A stretch of DNA of 64,000 bases, taken from assembly GCA_946188155.1 (NCBI GenBank), contig CAMHUC010000003.1, positions 1 through 64,000 of the forward strand, in the 5' to 3' direction. Of this stretch, positions 7,572 through 14,935 are shown in pieces; position 1 is the first letter of the stretch; each line of letters opens with the position of its first letter. The translations under genes and the position numbers were made by a program. The notes under the pieces were generated by a model, which did no database searches, was not told the origin of the DNA, and was given only the letters and a program-made list of their open reading frames with translations. This DNA comes from an uncultured bacterium. GTDB lineage: Bacteria; Bacteroidota; Bacteroidia; Bacteroidales; Bacteroidaceae.

Positions 7572-8766
7572 CCTGCCGCTTTAGTGTCAGTACCACAATC
7601 TCGCCCGTAGCCCCGAAGCGGAAGGGGATGAGTCCGCCGAGTCCGGCGGTGACGAAGAGTGACTGTCGCCCCTCCTCGTACCAGCCGTTCACCTCGCGGC
7701 CCGTCAGCTGTAGCGGCGACCATCCGAAGATGGCGAACTGCGCGTTGTGGGTATGTCCCGACAGGGTGAGCTGCGCGCGGCCGTCGGGGATGATTTTGCG
7801 GCGCCATGCCGAGGGGTCGTGTTCAAGCATGATGGTGAACTCGTCCTTGCCGACATCCTTCAGCGTTTTGCGTATGTTGCCCTTCTGGGGGAAGCGCTTG
7901 CCGTCGCCGTCGTTCTCCATGCCTGCGATGACGATATGCTGCTTGCCTAGCTCTATCCTGCGATGGTCGTTGCAAAGCAGCGTCCACCCCATCTGGCGCT
8001 CTAGGCTGACCGTCTCTCGGCAGTTGGCCACCTTCCCGGCATCGTCGAGTGCCACGTACTCTGCGTAGTCGTGGTTGCCCAGCACGGAGTATACGCCGTC
8101 CTTGGCTTTCAGCTGCGCCAGGATGTCCTGGTGAGGATAGAGGTCGGAGGGCTGCGTGTTCTGCAGGTCGCCGGTGAACACGATCATGTCGGGCCGCAGG
8201 GCATTGATGCTGTCCACGGCACGCTGCAGGATCCACTGCCTGCTGCCGTTGTAGCTGCCCACATGGGCATCCGAGAAGAGCACTATGCGATAGCCGTCGA
8301 AGGCTTCTGGCAATTCTGCCGAGTGGTAGGTCTGGTGGTTCACTTCCAGCTTGCTGAATCCCACGAACGCGCCGTACAGGAGTATATACACTATGATGGG
8401 CACTGAGAGCAGGCCCAGCAGGTTGCCGTAGTTTCTTGCGCGGCGCTTCTCCTGGCCGTTGCGGTGTAGGAGCCTGTGCGTCAGCCTGCTGCACGCCAGT
8501 CCGGAGAGTGAACACAGCACGTAGACAGCCATTGGAATGACGATGCCGCCCAGCAGTAGCAGATAGATATATAGTATGGTGGGATTGTCGGGTATGAAGT
8601 TCTTCTCGTTCATCAGCACGATGGTATAGCCCGTCATGCAGATGCTGGGCAGCCAGCACAATAGCCTTCGGCCGCAGGAATATCTGTGCCGCCAGTAGCG
8701 CAGGTCGAGATACAGTACTGGCAGCAGGATTAGGAGGAAAAACAGGTATGGGGCTCGGGCAATCAT
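7561..8766 (-). CDS. Membrane-anchored metallophosphoesterase
   Basis: The protein has 401 residues. Four hydrophobic helices (about 5-22, 36-51, 63-88 and 117-137) precede a calcineurin-like domain. The metal-binding motifs are all present: SDAHVG (Asp166, His168), GD at 199-200, GNHD at 230-233 and GHTH at 337-340. It resembles the YkuE/YaeI-type phosphoesterases that act on membrane-linked substrates, but the substrate cannot be read from sequence. The 59-bp gap upstream, before the acyltransferase gene, is filled with TAAACTA-type heptamers. A minus-strand operon with plsC and the glycosyltransferase is likely. Confidence 0.88.
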   Translation of the reverse strand: MIARAPYLFFLLILLPVLYLDLRYWRHRYSCGRRLLCWLPSICMTGYTIVLMNEKNFIPDNPTILYIYLLLLGGIVIPMAVYVLCSLSGLACSRLTHRLLHRNGQEKRRARNYGNLLGLLSVPIIVYILLYGAFVGFSKLEVNHQTYHSAELPEAFDGYRIVLFSDAHVGSYNGSRQWILQRAVDSINALRPDMIVFTGDLQNTQPSDLYPHQDILAQLKAKDGVYSVLGNHDYAEYVALDDAGKVANCRETVSLERQMGWTLLCNDHRRIELGKQHIVIAGMENDGDGKRFPQKGNIRKTLKDVGKDEFTIMLEHDPSAWRRKIIPDGRAQLTLSGHTHNAQFAIFGWSPLQLTGREVNGWYEEGRQSLFVTAGLGGLIPFRFGATGEIVVLTLKRQAKD

Positions 8767-8772
8767 TTTCGT

Positions 8773-8820
8773 ATCTCTAAACTATAAACCATAAACTATA
8801 AACCATAAACCAAAAACCAT
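8773..8820. repeat. TAAACTA/TAAACCA heptamer array in the phosphoesterase leader
   Basis: About six 7-nt units (TAAACTA, TAAACCA) lie immediately upstream of the minus-strand ATG at 8766, just after the acyltransferase stop. On the coding strand the leader reads as repeated GTTTATR units, which are A/T-rich and probably weakly structured. Confidence 0.9.
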
Positions 8821-8825
8821 CCCCG

Positions 8826-9587
8826 TCACTGATCAGGGTTCTCCACATATCCCTGGTATTCAGGAGTGAGTGCCGACATCACGGAGTCGTAGGCCTGCCG
8901 CATGGTGGCCTCCACGTTGTCAGGACCCTGGCCCACGGGGTAGATGGCCTGGTGGATGGTCAGCCTCAGCGGGTGCCAGTCGATGAAGCCGAAGCCTCGC
9001 TGGCGCGGCAGGATGTCGAAGGAACCGTTGATGGTCAGCGGCACCACGGGCAGCTGCAGCTCGTCGGCCAGTGCGAAGGCTCCTTTCTTGAACTTCCCCA
9101 TGTGCCCGGTGAAGGTGCGTGCACCCTCGGGGAACACGGTGACGCTGTAGCCTTCCTTCAGTATCTCGCGTGCCGTCTCGTACGTCTTCTGTATCTTCTT
9201 CGGCCCCCGCTTGTCCACCATGATCTGGTGCGACTTCTCGCAGGCGTAGCCCACGAAGGGTATCTTGCGCAGCTGGTGCTTCATCATCCACTTGAAGTTG
9301 CGGCCCAGGTAGCCGTAGATCAGGAAGATGTCGAACGCGCCCTGATGGTTGCCGACGAACACGTAGCTCTGCCCCTTCTCCAGATGCTCCTGGCCCTCCA
9401 CCTTCACGGGGATGAGCAGCACCTTGAGAATGACACGTGCCCACCAGCGCCCGGGGTAGTAGCCCCAGAAGTGGCCGTCGCCGATGGTGGAGCCTATGCC
9501 CACCTCCAGTGCTGTGATGATAGTGATGATCACCAGCACCGGCACCCCTATGAATAATTGATAGATTCTATACAGCAGAGTAATCAT
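8826..9587 (-). CDS. plsC: 1-acyl-sn-glycerol-3-phosphate acyltransferase (PlsC family)
   Basis: The protein has 253 residues. An N-terminal membrane helix (about 8-30) is followed by the acyltransferase motifs NHQGAFD (HxxxxD, His81 and Asp86) and FPEGART (about 152-158), which bind the glycerol phosphate. It transfers an acyl chain to lysophosphatidic acid at the inner membrane in phospholipid synthesis. A related lyso-lipid substrate is possible because Bacteroidales carry several paralogues. It lies 5 bp after the glycosyltransferase gene and 59 bp before the phosphoesterase gene on the same strand. Confidence 0.9.
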   Translation of the reverse strand: MITLLYRIYQLFIGVPVLVIITIITALEVGIGSTIGDGHFWGYYPGRWWARVILKVLLIPVKVEGQEHLEKGQSYVFVGNHQGAFDIFLIYGYLGRNFKWMMKHQLRKIPFVGYACEKSHQIMVDKRGPKKIQKTYETAREILKEGYSVTVFPEGARTFTGHMGKFKKGAFALADELQLPVVPLTINGSFDILPRQRGFGFIDWHPLRLTIHQAIYPVGQGPDNVEATMRQAYDSVMSALTPEYQGYVENPDQ

Positions 9588-9592
9588 AATTA

Positions 9593-10342
9593 CTAATTAT
9601 TGATTCTCGGATACTTCCTCGTCCAGCCGTCGAGCCTGAGGCGCATCACGCCGAAGAATGCCTCGCCGAAGATGCCTCCCGACATCTTGCTCGTGCCCTC
9701 GCGGCGATTGACGAAGATGACGCTCACCTCCTTGATCTTGAAGCCGATCTTGTAGGCCGTGTACTTCATCTCTATCTGGAAGCCGTAGCCCTTGAAGCGG
9801 ATCTTGTCCAGCTCGATGGTCTCCAGCACCCGTCGCTTGTAGCACTTGAAGCCCGCCGTGGTGTCGTGAACCTTGAATCCCGTCACTATCCGCACGTACT
9901 TCGATGCGAAGTAGCTCATCAGCACCCTCCCGATGGGCCAGTTCACCACGTTCACGCCGCTCACGTAGCGGCTTCCGATGGCCAGGTCGTAGCCCTCGTC
10001 GTGGCAGGCGCTGTAGAGCCGAGGCAGGTCGGCGGGGTCGTGGCTGAAGTCGGCGTCCATCTCGAAGATGTAGCCGTAGGTGCGCTCCAGTGCCCACTTG
10101 AAGCCGGCGATGTAGGCCGTGCCCAGCCCCTGCTTGCCGCTTCGCTCCAGCAGGAAGAGGCGGTCGCCGAACTCGGTGGCCATGAGCTGCCTGACGATGG
10201 CGGCCGTGCCGTCGGGCGAGCCGTCGTCGATGACCAGTATGTGGAAGCATTTCTCCAGGCCGAACACGGCCCGGATAATCTTCTCGATGTTCTCCTTCTC
10301 GTTATACGTCGGTATGATGACTATACTGTCGCTCTCGTGCAT
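9593..10342 (-). CDS. Polyprenol monophosphomannose synthase-like family 2 glycosyltransferase
   Basis: I start it at the ATG at 10342 (MHESDSIVIIPTYNE), giving 249 residues. The longer frame uses a TTG inside a CTCAAAT heptamer array. Motifs are VIDDGSPDGT (about 38-46), the metal-binding DAD (96-98) in EMDADFSHDP, and AIGSRYVSG. These fit the DPM1-type GT2 family, which transfers a sugar from a nucleotide donor to polyprenyl phosphate on the cytoplasmic face of the membrane. There is no C-terminal membrane pair, as in soluble DPM1. The donor sugar is inferred, not seen. Confidence 0.9.
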   Translation of the reverse strand: MHESDSIVIIPTYNEKENIEKIIRAVFGLEKCFHILVIDDGSPDGTAAIVRQLMATEFGDRLFLLERSGKQGLGTAYIAGFKWALERTYGYIFEMDADFSHDPADLPRLYSACHDEGYDLAIGSRYVSGVNVVNWPIGRVLMSYFASKYVRIVTGFKVHDTTAGFKCYKRRVLETIELDKIRFKGYGFQIEMKYTAYKIGFKIKEVSVIFVNRREGTSKMSGGIFGEAFFGVMRLRLDGWTRKYPRINN

Positions 10343-10350
10343 CTTATCTT

Positions 10351-10383
10351 TCTCAAATCTCAAATCTCAAATCTCAAATCTCA
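10351..10383. repeat. CTCAAAT heptamer array
   Basis: Four copies of CTCAAAT sit just upstream of the glycosyltransferase start and touch the end of the ATPase remnant. They create a spurious in-frame TTG start for the glycosyltransferase. Confidence 0.9.
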
Positions 10384-10686
10384 CATCCCCCACACCGTGA
10401 TGCTTCGTCCTTCGTAGTCGCACGTCCGGTTCTGCACATTGTTGCGGGCCGCCTGCCCGGCCTCGATGTTGGCATAGATGGCCACGTATTCGCCCGACTG
10501 GTTCAGATAGTCGCGCAGCGCCAGCAGGCACGACGTCTTTCCCGTCTGCCTCGGCGCGTGCAGCACGAAGTACTTCTGCTGGCGGATGAGCATCAGCGTC
10601 TCCTCCAGGTCGATGCGCCGCAGCGGGTCTATCGTGTAGTGCAGGTCGGGCTTGTTGGGGCCTGCGGTGTTGAAGAATCTCTCCAT
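10381..10686 (-). pseudogene. Internally deleted AAA-family ATPase remnant
   Basis: The 101 residues begin like the N-terminus of Bacteroidales AAA-like ATP-binding proteins (MERFFNTAGPNKPDLHYTID) and keep the P-loop APRQTGKTS. The frame then jumps after about residue 85 to a short end, YEGRSITVWGM, that looks like the C-terminus of the same family. These proteins are usually about 450-550 residues, so the Walker B, sensor and nuclease-like parts are missing. I infer a large in-frame internal deletion. A TAACTTTG promoter box remains upstream at 10703-10710. It could be translated, but ATPase activity is unlikely. Confidence 0.6.
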
Positions 10687-10702
10687 AAATCCTATTTTTG
10701 TG

Positions 10703-10710
10703 CAAAGTTA
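10703..10710 (-). promoter_or_regulatory. -7 promoter box for the ATPase remnant
   Basis: The minus strand reads TAACTTTG, 17 bp upstream of the ATG at 10686. The control region of the deleted gene seems intact. Confidence 0.5.
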
Positions 10711-10816
10711 TAAATAAAATGGTACACGGAGAAAGGATGAATCGAAGTTTTTTCTTCTTTTAACTTATGTTTCGGAAGTTAGTAACTGCTCAGTCATATA
10801 CACCCAACCTGCTTTT

Positions 10817-10919
10817 AAGGACAAAAATCTTCAAAAATCTGGCAAAAATGTCAAGAATGACATCTGAAAGCATAGCCGGATGATAGATTATCGTAAGATT
10901 TTCGAAGATTTTTGTCCTA
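10817..10919. mobile_element. MITE-like inverted repeat element in a gene-free stretch
   Basis: A 24-bp inverted repeat (10817-10840 and 10896-10919, two mismatches; core GGACAAAAATCTTC) encloses a 55-bp centre with no ORF. The gene-free stretch 10711-11131 holds this element and a 45-bp A/T-rich repeat copy at 11050-11094; I see nothing else in it. A target duplication is not evident. It could instead be a transcript hairpin or a recombination site. Confidence 0.45.
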
Positions 10920-11049
10920 AGATGTAGGGCCATTTCATTTAGTGAATCCTGCGTGGCTGATTTGAGACCTTGAAGGGGGTACTGCAGAAAAAGTCGGAAA
11001 CGACAAGCAACTGAGTAAAATCAATTCGTTCATGAATATGCTTTCTTTT

Positions 11050-11094
11050 GAAACAAATTGCTACAAATTACCACAAATTTTATCCACAAATAGT
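11050..11094. repeat. 45-bp direct repeat, copy A
   Basis: About 39 of 45 positions match 14786-14830. The shared core is AATTACCACAAATTTT followed by CCACAAATA. The two copies bracket the GH43 gene pair. Confidence 0.7.
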
Positions 11095-11131
11095 AACTAA
11101 TATCCGGCAAAATAGCTGTTTGCGGGCAAGA

Positions 11132-12619
11132 TTAGTTAGCCCGCAGGTTCCACTTCGAGTTGTCGCTGTGGAAGTCGTAGGGGGCGAGGGTGGGGGTGGA
11201 GTCGCCAGCCGAATAGAGACAGTAGCGGGTGTTGACGCCCTGCTGTCCGGGGATGGCGCGTGGCATGAGGCGGTAGGTGCCGTCGGTGAGCTGCTCGATG
11301 CGCCAGAGCTGGCTGTCGTCGCCCGTAAAGGCGGGTGCGGTGGTTAGCTCGCATGAGGCGGTGGCCGTCAGTGCGCGTTCGGTGCCTGCGATGGTGATCT
11401 TGAAGTAGGGGCTGCTCAGGTAGCCGCCCTTCTGGGGCACGGCGGTGATGGTCCAGTGCTGGTGGGGGCGGAACATATAGTCGCTGCATCGCACGGCGAT
11501 CTCGCCCCGCGGCCAGTCGGCGCTTACCTCTTCGAGCTTCTGTTCGGGCAAGGCCTTCAGCGGCTCGTTGGGGTCCATCTGCCAGAAGCGCTGGCGCTCC
11601 TGCTGCATGCGTATGAAGTCGACGGCCAGCTCGAGCGAGTAGCCTCGCCGCTCGGAGGTGATGGCGAAGGTGCCGTCGCGCAGCTGCTCGCCGGCCACTG
11701 GCCATCCGTTGCGCCATAGCAGTGGACGAATGCCGAGGGTGGAGCGGCCGCTGCGGTCGAAGTCGGCCTCGAAGTGGCACGACATCAGCTCTACGCCCTC
11801 GTCGACGACGGTTCGCCCGAAGTGCCCGGGGCCTGTCTTACGGTCGCCGGCGGCGATGACCATGCGTCCGCCTCCGTGGAACATGTCGCGTCCCACGTTG
11901 TCGAGATAGGGGCCTTCGACGGTGCGCGAGCGTCCCACGACGATGTTATAGGTGGAGTTGACGCCGTCGCAGCAGGTGCCGTGGGTGCCGAGCAGGTAGT
12001 ACCATCCGTCGCGGTAGATGAGGTCGGTGGCCTCGCAGTCGATGGCGATGTCGCGCTCCTTGTTGCCCTTCACGCGGAAGCCCGTCTTGGGGTCGAGTTC
12101 GATGAGGCGTATGGTGCCGAAGTAGGTGCCGTAGCTGGCCCACAGTCGGCCTGTGGCGGGGTCGAGGAGCAGTCCGGGGTCGATGGCGTCCTGATCCTCG
12201 AGGCCGTCGGAGTAGCACACCTCGACGGGTGCTGTCCACTTGAAGTCAGTCGACGTGGGGTCGAGGGTGTTGTTCCACATGGTGAGGATGCGTCCGTTGT
12301 GTCCGCCGCCGAGCCCGCCGCCCGTGGCCCCGTAGATGCAGAGGTAGCGTTCGCCCAGCTTCAGCACGTCGGGGGCGGCGCCGCCACCCGGGCGCACCTG
12401 TGCGGCCTGCTGCTCGGAGAGCTTCAGGTGGCTGGCGATAGGGTACCAGGCCCATCCGTCGCCGGATACGAGTCCGCCGCCGCCGGTGCCGTAGGTGTAG
12501 TACTTGCCGCCGCACTCGGCGATGGTCGAGGGGTCGTGGATGTAGGGCTGGCCCGTCTGGGCGAGGGAAGTGATAAGTGATAAGTGATAAGTGATAAGTA
12601 TTGCGAATATCTTTTTCAT
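11132..12619 (-). CDS. Secreted glycoside hydrolase family 43 (arabinanase/arabinofuranosidase-like)
   Basis: The protein has 495 residues. A signal peptide (1-20) is partly encoded by four GTGATAA heptamers (LITYHLSLITS). The GH43 five-bladed propeller spans about 22-330: the catalytic-base region is YIHDPSTIAECGGKYYTYGT, the middle motif is DQDAIDPGLLLD, and the later acid region is DCEATDLIYRDGWYYLLGTHG. This pattern is closest to endo-arabinanases and related GH43 enzymes. The last 90 residues (SSPYFKITIAG through SQLWRIEQL) look like a ricin-type or similar beta-trefoil sugar-binding module. It follows a second GH43 gene after 12 bp and shares that gene's promoter. The exact substrate is not determined. 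Confidence 0.85.
   Translation of the reverse strand: MKKIFAILITYHLSLITSLAQTGQPYIHDPSTIAECGGKYYTYGTGGGGLVSGDGWAWYPIASHLKLSEQQAAQVRPGGGAAPDVLKLGERYLCIYGATGGGLGGGHNGRILTMWNNTLDPTSTDFKWTAPVEVCYSDGLEDQDAIDPGLLLDPATGRLWASYGTYFGTIRLIELDPKTGFRVKGNKERDIAIDCEATDLIYRDGWYYLLGTHGTCCDGVNSTYNIVVGRSRTVEGPYLDNVGRDMFHGGGRMVIAAGDRKTGPGHFGRTVVDEGVELMSCHFEADFDRSGRSTLGIRPLLWRNGWPVAGEQLRDGTFAITSERRGYSLELAVDFIRMQQERQRFWQMDPNEPLKALPEQKLEEVSADWPRGEIAVRCSDYMFRPHQHWTITAVPQKGGYLSSPYFKITIAGTERALTATASCELTTAPAFTGDDSQLWRIEQLTDGTYRLMPRAIPGQQGVNTRYCLYSAGDSTPTLAPYDFHSDNSKWNLRAN
12569..12601. repeat. GTGATAA heptamer array inside a signal peptide
   Basis: Four-plus copies of GTGATAA lie in codons about 7-17 of the GH43 gene. 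A 32-nt stretch (12570-12601) is identical to 63164-63195 in an unrelated gene. Confidence 0.95.
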
Positions 12620-12631
12620 AATCTGTGAGTT

Positions 12632-14659
12632 TTATTTAATTGGGGGGTACGAGGGTGCTCCCGAAATAACAGTATAGTTGGTGACGGGCTTCCCGTCGGC
12701 GTCGATGAAGCGTGCGCACATATCGCTCAGGCCGGGGCCGTTGATGACGGCGCAGCGCAGCACGTTGCGGCCTTTCTTCAGGGTGAGGCGGGGCGACATG
12801 CCGTCGTCCTCGACCATGCGGCGGTCGCCTTCGAGCAGCAGCACCTCCTGGCCGTTGAGCCACCAGATGGAGGCACCGTTGGAGCCTGCGGCCAGTCGCA
12901 CGTTCTGTATCTCCTCAGGGCAGTCGACGACGGTGACGGCCCAGAAGAGGGAGCCGTAGGTCTGCTGGCCGTAGCGTTCGGCGAATCGGAAGAGCTTCAT
13001 GTTGTAGGTCTCGCTGTCGAGGGCGTGCCAGGCGAGGGCTCCTTTCGAGGGTGCTATCGTCCGCACTCGCTGACCGTCGTGTGGCATGATGGTCATCTGG
13101 TCTTTGAAGTAGGTCTTTGAGAAGGCGTCGCGTAGCCAGGAGTAGGTGAACACGACGTTGGAGCGTATGTCCTGGCGGATAGGCTCGAGGAGCATCCAGC
13201 GTCGTATGAAGCCGTCGGCATCGGGCTGGGCGGGTTGTGCCGTGGCGGGCGCGAAGTAGTGTGGGCGGTTCTTGAAGAGCAGCCAGTCGACATCGATCAC
13301 GGCACCGCCCTCATTGGTGACCACGAGGTCGGTGACGCCCTTGGGTGTCGACTCGAGGGGAGCCGTCAGCGTGAGCCACTGGCCCGACATGTCGCGGCGG
13401 AATGGTCCCTGCTCGCTCTTCACGGTGGCCGTCAGCTTGGCAATCACGCGGCCCGTGGCGCTCTTTTCGCGTATATACAGCGAGGTGTTGTCCGTCGCCT
13501 TCATGGCCACCACGGCATAGCCGTCGGTGACGGGGGCGAAGTCCACGTCGGCATAGCGCAGCCAGCTGCCCTTCTGGGGCAGTGTGGCCTGGTAGCTGCG
13601 GAAGGTGTTAATGGTGTCGATGAGCTGCGTGGTGACGTCGGCGCTGGCCTCGCTGTAGCGGTCGATTTCGATTTTCTCCGTGGCCTTGTTGGTGCCTACG
13701 CCTCGCAGGGTCTGCTTCACCTCGCGGATGGTGCCGTCGGCATTGAAGTAGAGTCGCTCGATGCACACGGAGCGGCGCTTGTCGTCGCGCGGCGAGAACC
13801 AGTTGCGGTGGTAGAACAGGTACCACTGTCCCTGGTAGCAGACGATGCTGTGGTGGTTGGTCCAGCAGCCGTTGTCGTGCTCGGCCATGATGATGCCCTT
13901 GTACTCGTAGGGCCCCATGGGCTGTCGGCTCATGGCGTAGGCCAGCACCTCGGTGTTTTCACGAACGTAGGGGTAGGTGAGGTAGTAGTAGCCGTTCAGC
14001 TCGAAGGCGAAGGGGCCTTCGGCCTGGCGGTTGGGCAGGCCCTTGAGGCAGTCGACGCCCATCATCTCGAACTCGCGGTCGCCCCATTTCACCTTCTCGC
14101 ACGGCGTGTCGTCGGCCAGCTCCTTCATGTTGTCCTTCAGCCTGGCGCAGCGCCCTGCTCCCCAGAAGATGTAGGCATGGCCGTCGGAGGCCAGCAGCAC
14201 GCAGGGGTCGATGCCGCTGATGCCCTTGATGGGCTCCGGCTCGGGGATGAAGGGGCCTTCGGGCTTGTCGGCGATGGCCACGCCCACGCCGAAGCCGCGG
14301 CCGTCCCTGGGTGCGGAGGGGAAGTAGAAGTAGTACTTGCCGCCACGCTCAACGCAGTCGGGGGCCCACATGGAGTAGGAGTCGGGGCGCACCCAGGGCA
14401 CCGCGTTCTGGGTGATGATGACGCCGTGGTCTGTCCAGTCGGTGAGGTTCTCAGAAGAGAATACGTGGTAGTCCTCCATCGCGAACCAGTCCTGCCGCTG
14501 ACCCTCGGGGGGCATGATGTCGTGCGAGGGATAGAGGTACACCTTGTTGTTGAACACGCGGGCCGTAGGGTCGGCGGTGAACTGGTCGCGGATAACAGGG
14601 TTCTGCGCCGCGTGTACCGCGGGCAGCCCCAGGAGGAGTAATGATAGCAGTCGATTCAT
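12632..14659 (-). CDS. Secreted GH43 glycosidase with CBM6-like and C-terminal beta domains
   Basis: The protein has 675 residues with a signal peptide (about 1-18). The GH43 propeller (about 20-330) has the base Asp in RDQFTADPTARVF, then SMWAPDCVERGGKYYFYFPS, SGIDPCVLLASDG and the acid-region motif RQAEGPFAFELNGYYYLTYP. A CBM6-like domain follows (about 345-450), containing SWLRYADVDFAPVTDGYAVV. The C-terminal 200 residues form another beta domain with WAVTVVDCPEEIQ and SIWWLNGQEVLLLEGDRR, like glycoside hydrolase accessory domains. It probably releases arabinose or xylose side chains from plant polysaccharide. It is the first gene of a two-gene minus-strand operon. Confidence 0.85.
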   Translation of the reverse strand: MNRLLSLLLLGLPAVHAAQNPVIRDQFTADPTARVFNNKVYLYPSHDIMPPEGQRQDWFAMEDYHVFSSENLTDWTDHGVIITQNAVPWVRPDSYSMWAPDCVERGGKYYFYFPSAPRDGRGFGVGVAIADKPEGPFIPEPEPIKGISGIDPCVLLASDGHAYIFWGAGRCARLKDNMKELADDTPCEKVKWGDREFEMMGVDCLKGLPNRQAEGPFAFELNGYYYLTYPYVRENTEVLAYAMSRQPMGPYEYKGIIMAEHDNGCWTNHHSIVCYQGQWYLFYHRNWFSPRDDKRRSVCIERLYFNADGTIREVKQTLRGVGTNKATEKIEIDRYSEASADVTTQLIDTINTFRSYQATLPQKGSWLRYADVDFAPVTDGYAVVAMKATDNTSLYIREKSATGRVIAKLTATVKSEQGPFRRDMSGQWLTLTAPLESTPKGVTDLVVTNEGGAVIDVDWLLFKNRPHYFAPATAQPAQPDADGFIRRWMLLEPIRQDIRSNVVFTYSWLRDAFSKTYFKDQMTIMPHDGQRVRTIAPSKGALAWHALDSETYNMKLFRFAERYGQQTYGSLFWAVTVVDCPEEIQNVRLAAGSNGASIWWLNGQEVLLLEGDRRMVEDDGMSPRLTLKKGRNVLRCAVINGPGLSDMCARFIDADGKPVTNYTVISGAPSYPPIK

Positions 14660-14684
14660 AAGTCGGTGATTGATAATCTGTGTG

Positions 14685-14717
14685 CAAATATACGCATATT
14701 GTCAGCCAACGGCCAAA
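14685..14717 (-). promoter_or_regulatory. Promoter of the GH43 pair
   Basis: The minus strand shows TTTG (14717-14714), a 21-bp spacer, and TATATTTG (14692-14685), 26 bp before the ATG. This is a full match to the Bacteroidetes TTTG/TAnnTTTG pattern. Confidence 0.7.
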
Positions 14718-14785
14718 TCTTTCCGTCGGAATATTTGCCGATGATACTTTGCCGATTGCATTTGTTACATCCTGCAAAGTTTATG

Positions 14786-14830
14786 GAAACAAATTGCCGC
14801 TAATTACCACAAATTTTGCCCACAAATATT
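14786..14830. repeat. 45-bp direct repeat, copy B
   Basis: Partner of 11050-11094. It lies about 70 bp upstream of the GH43 operon promoter, so it could be a regulator-binding site or a boundary repeat. Confidence 0.7.
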
Positions 14831-14935
14831 CTTTTTTGCCGGAGATTAGCTACTCATGTCTCGGAAGTACACTCTCCGCCCTACAACGGCAGGGGGAAGG
14901 CCCTTTAGATTAAAAGTGACGAACGATGGGCGGAG

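Noticed and set aside
13235..14641. Long plus-strand open frame (468 codons) opposite the GH43 gene
   Set aside because: It is the antisense shadow of a GC-rich gene. The product is Val/Gly/His-rich without domains, and the minus strand has a full GH43 protein with a signal peptide and promoter.
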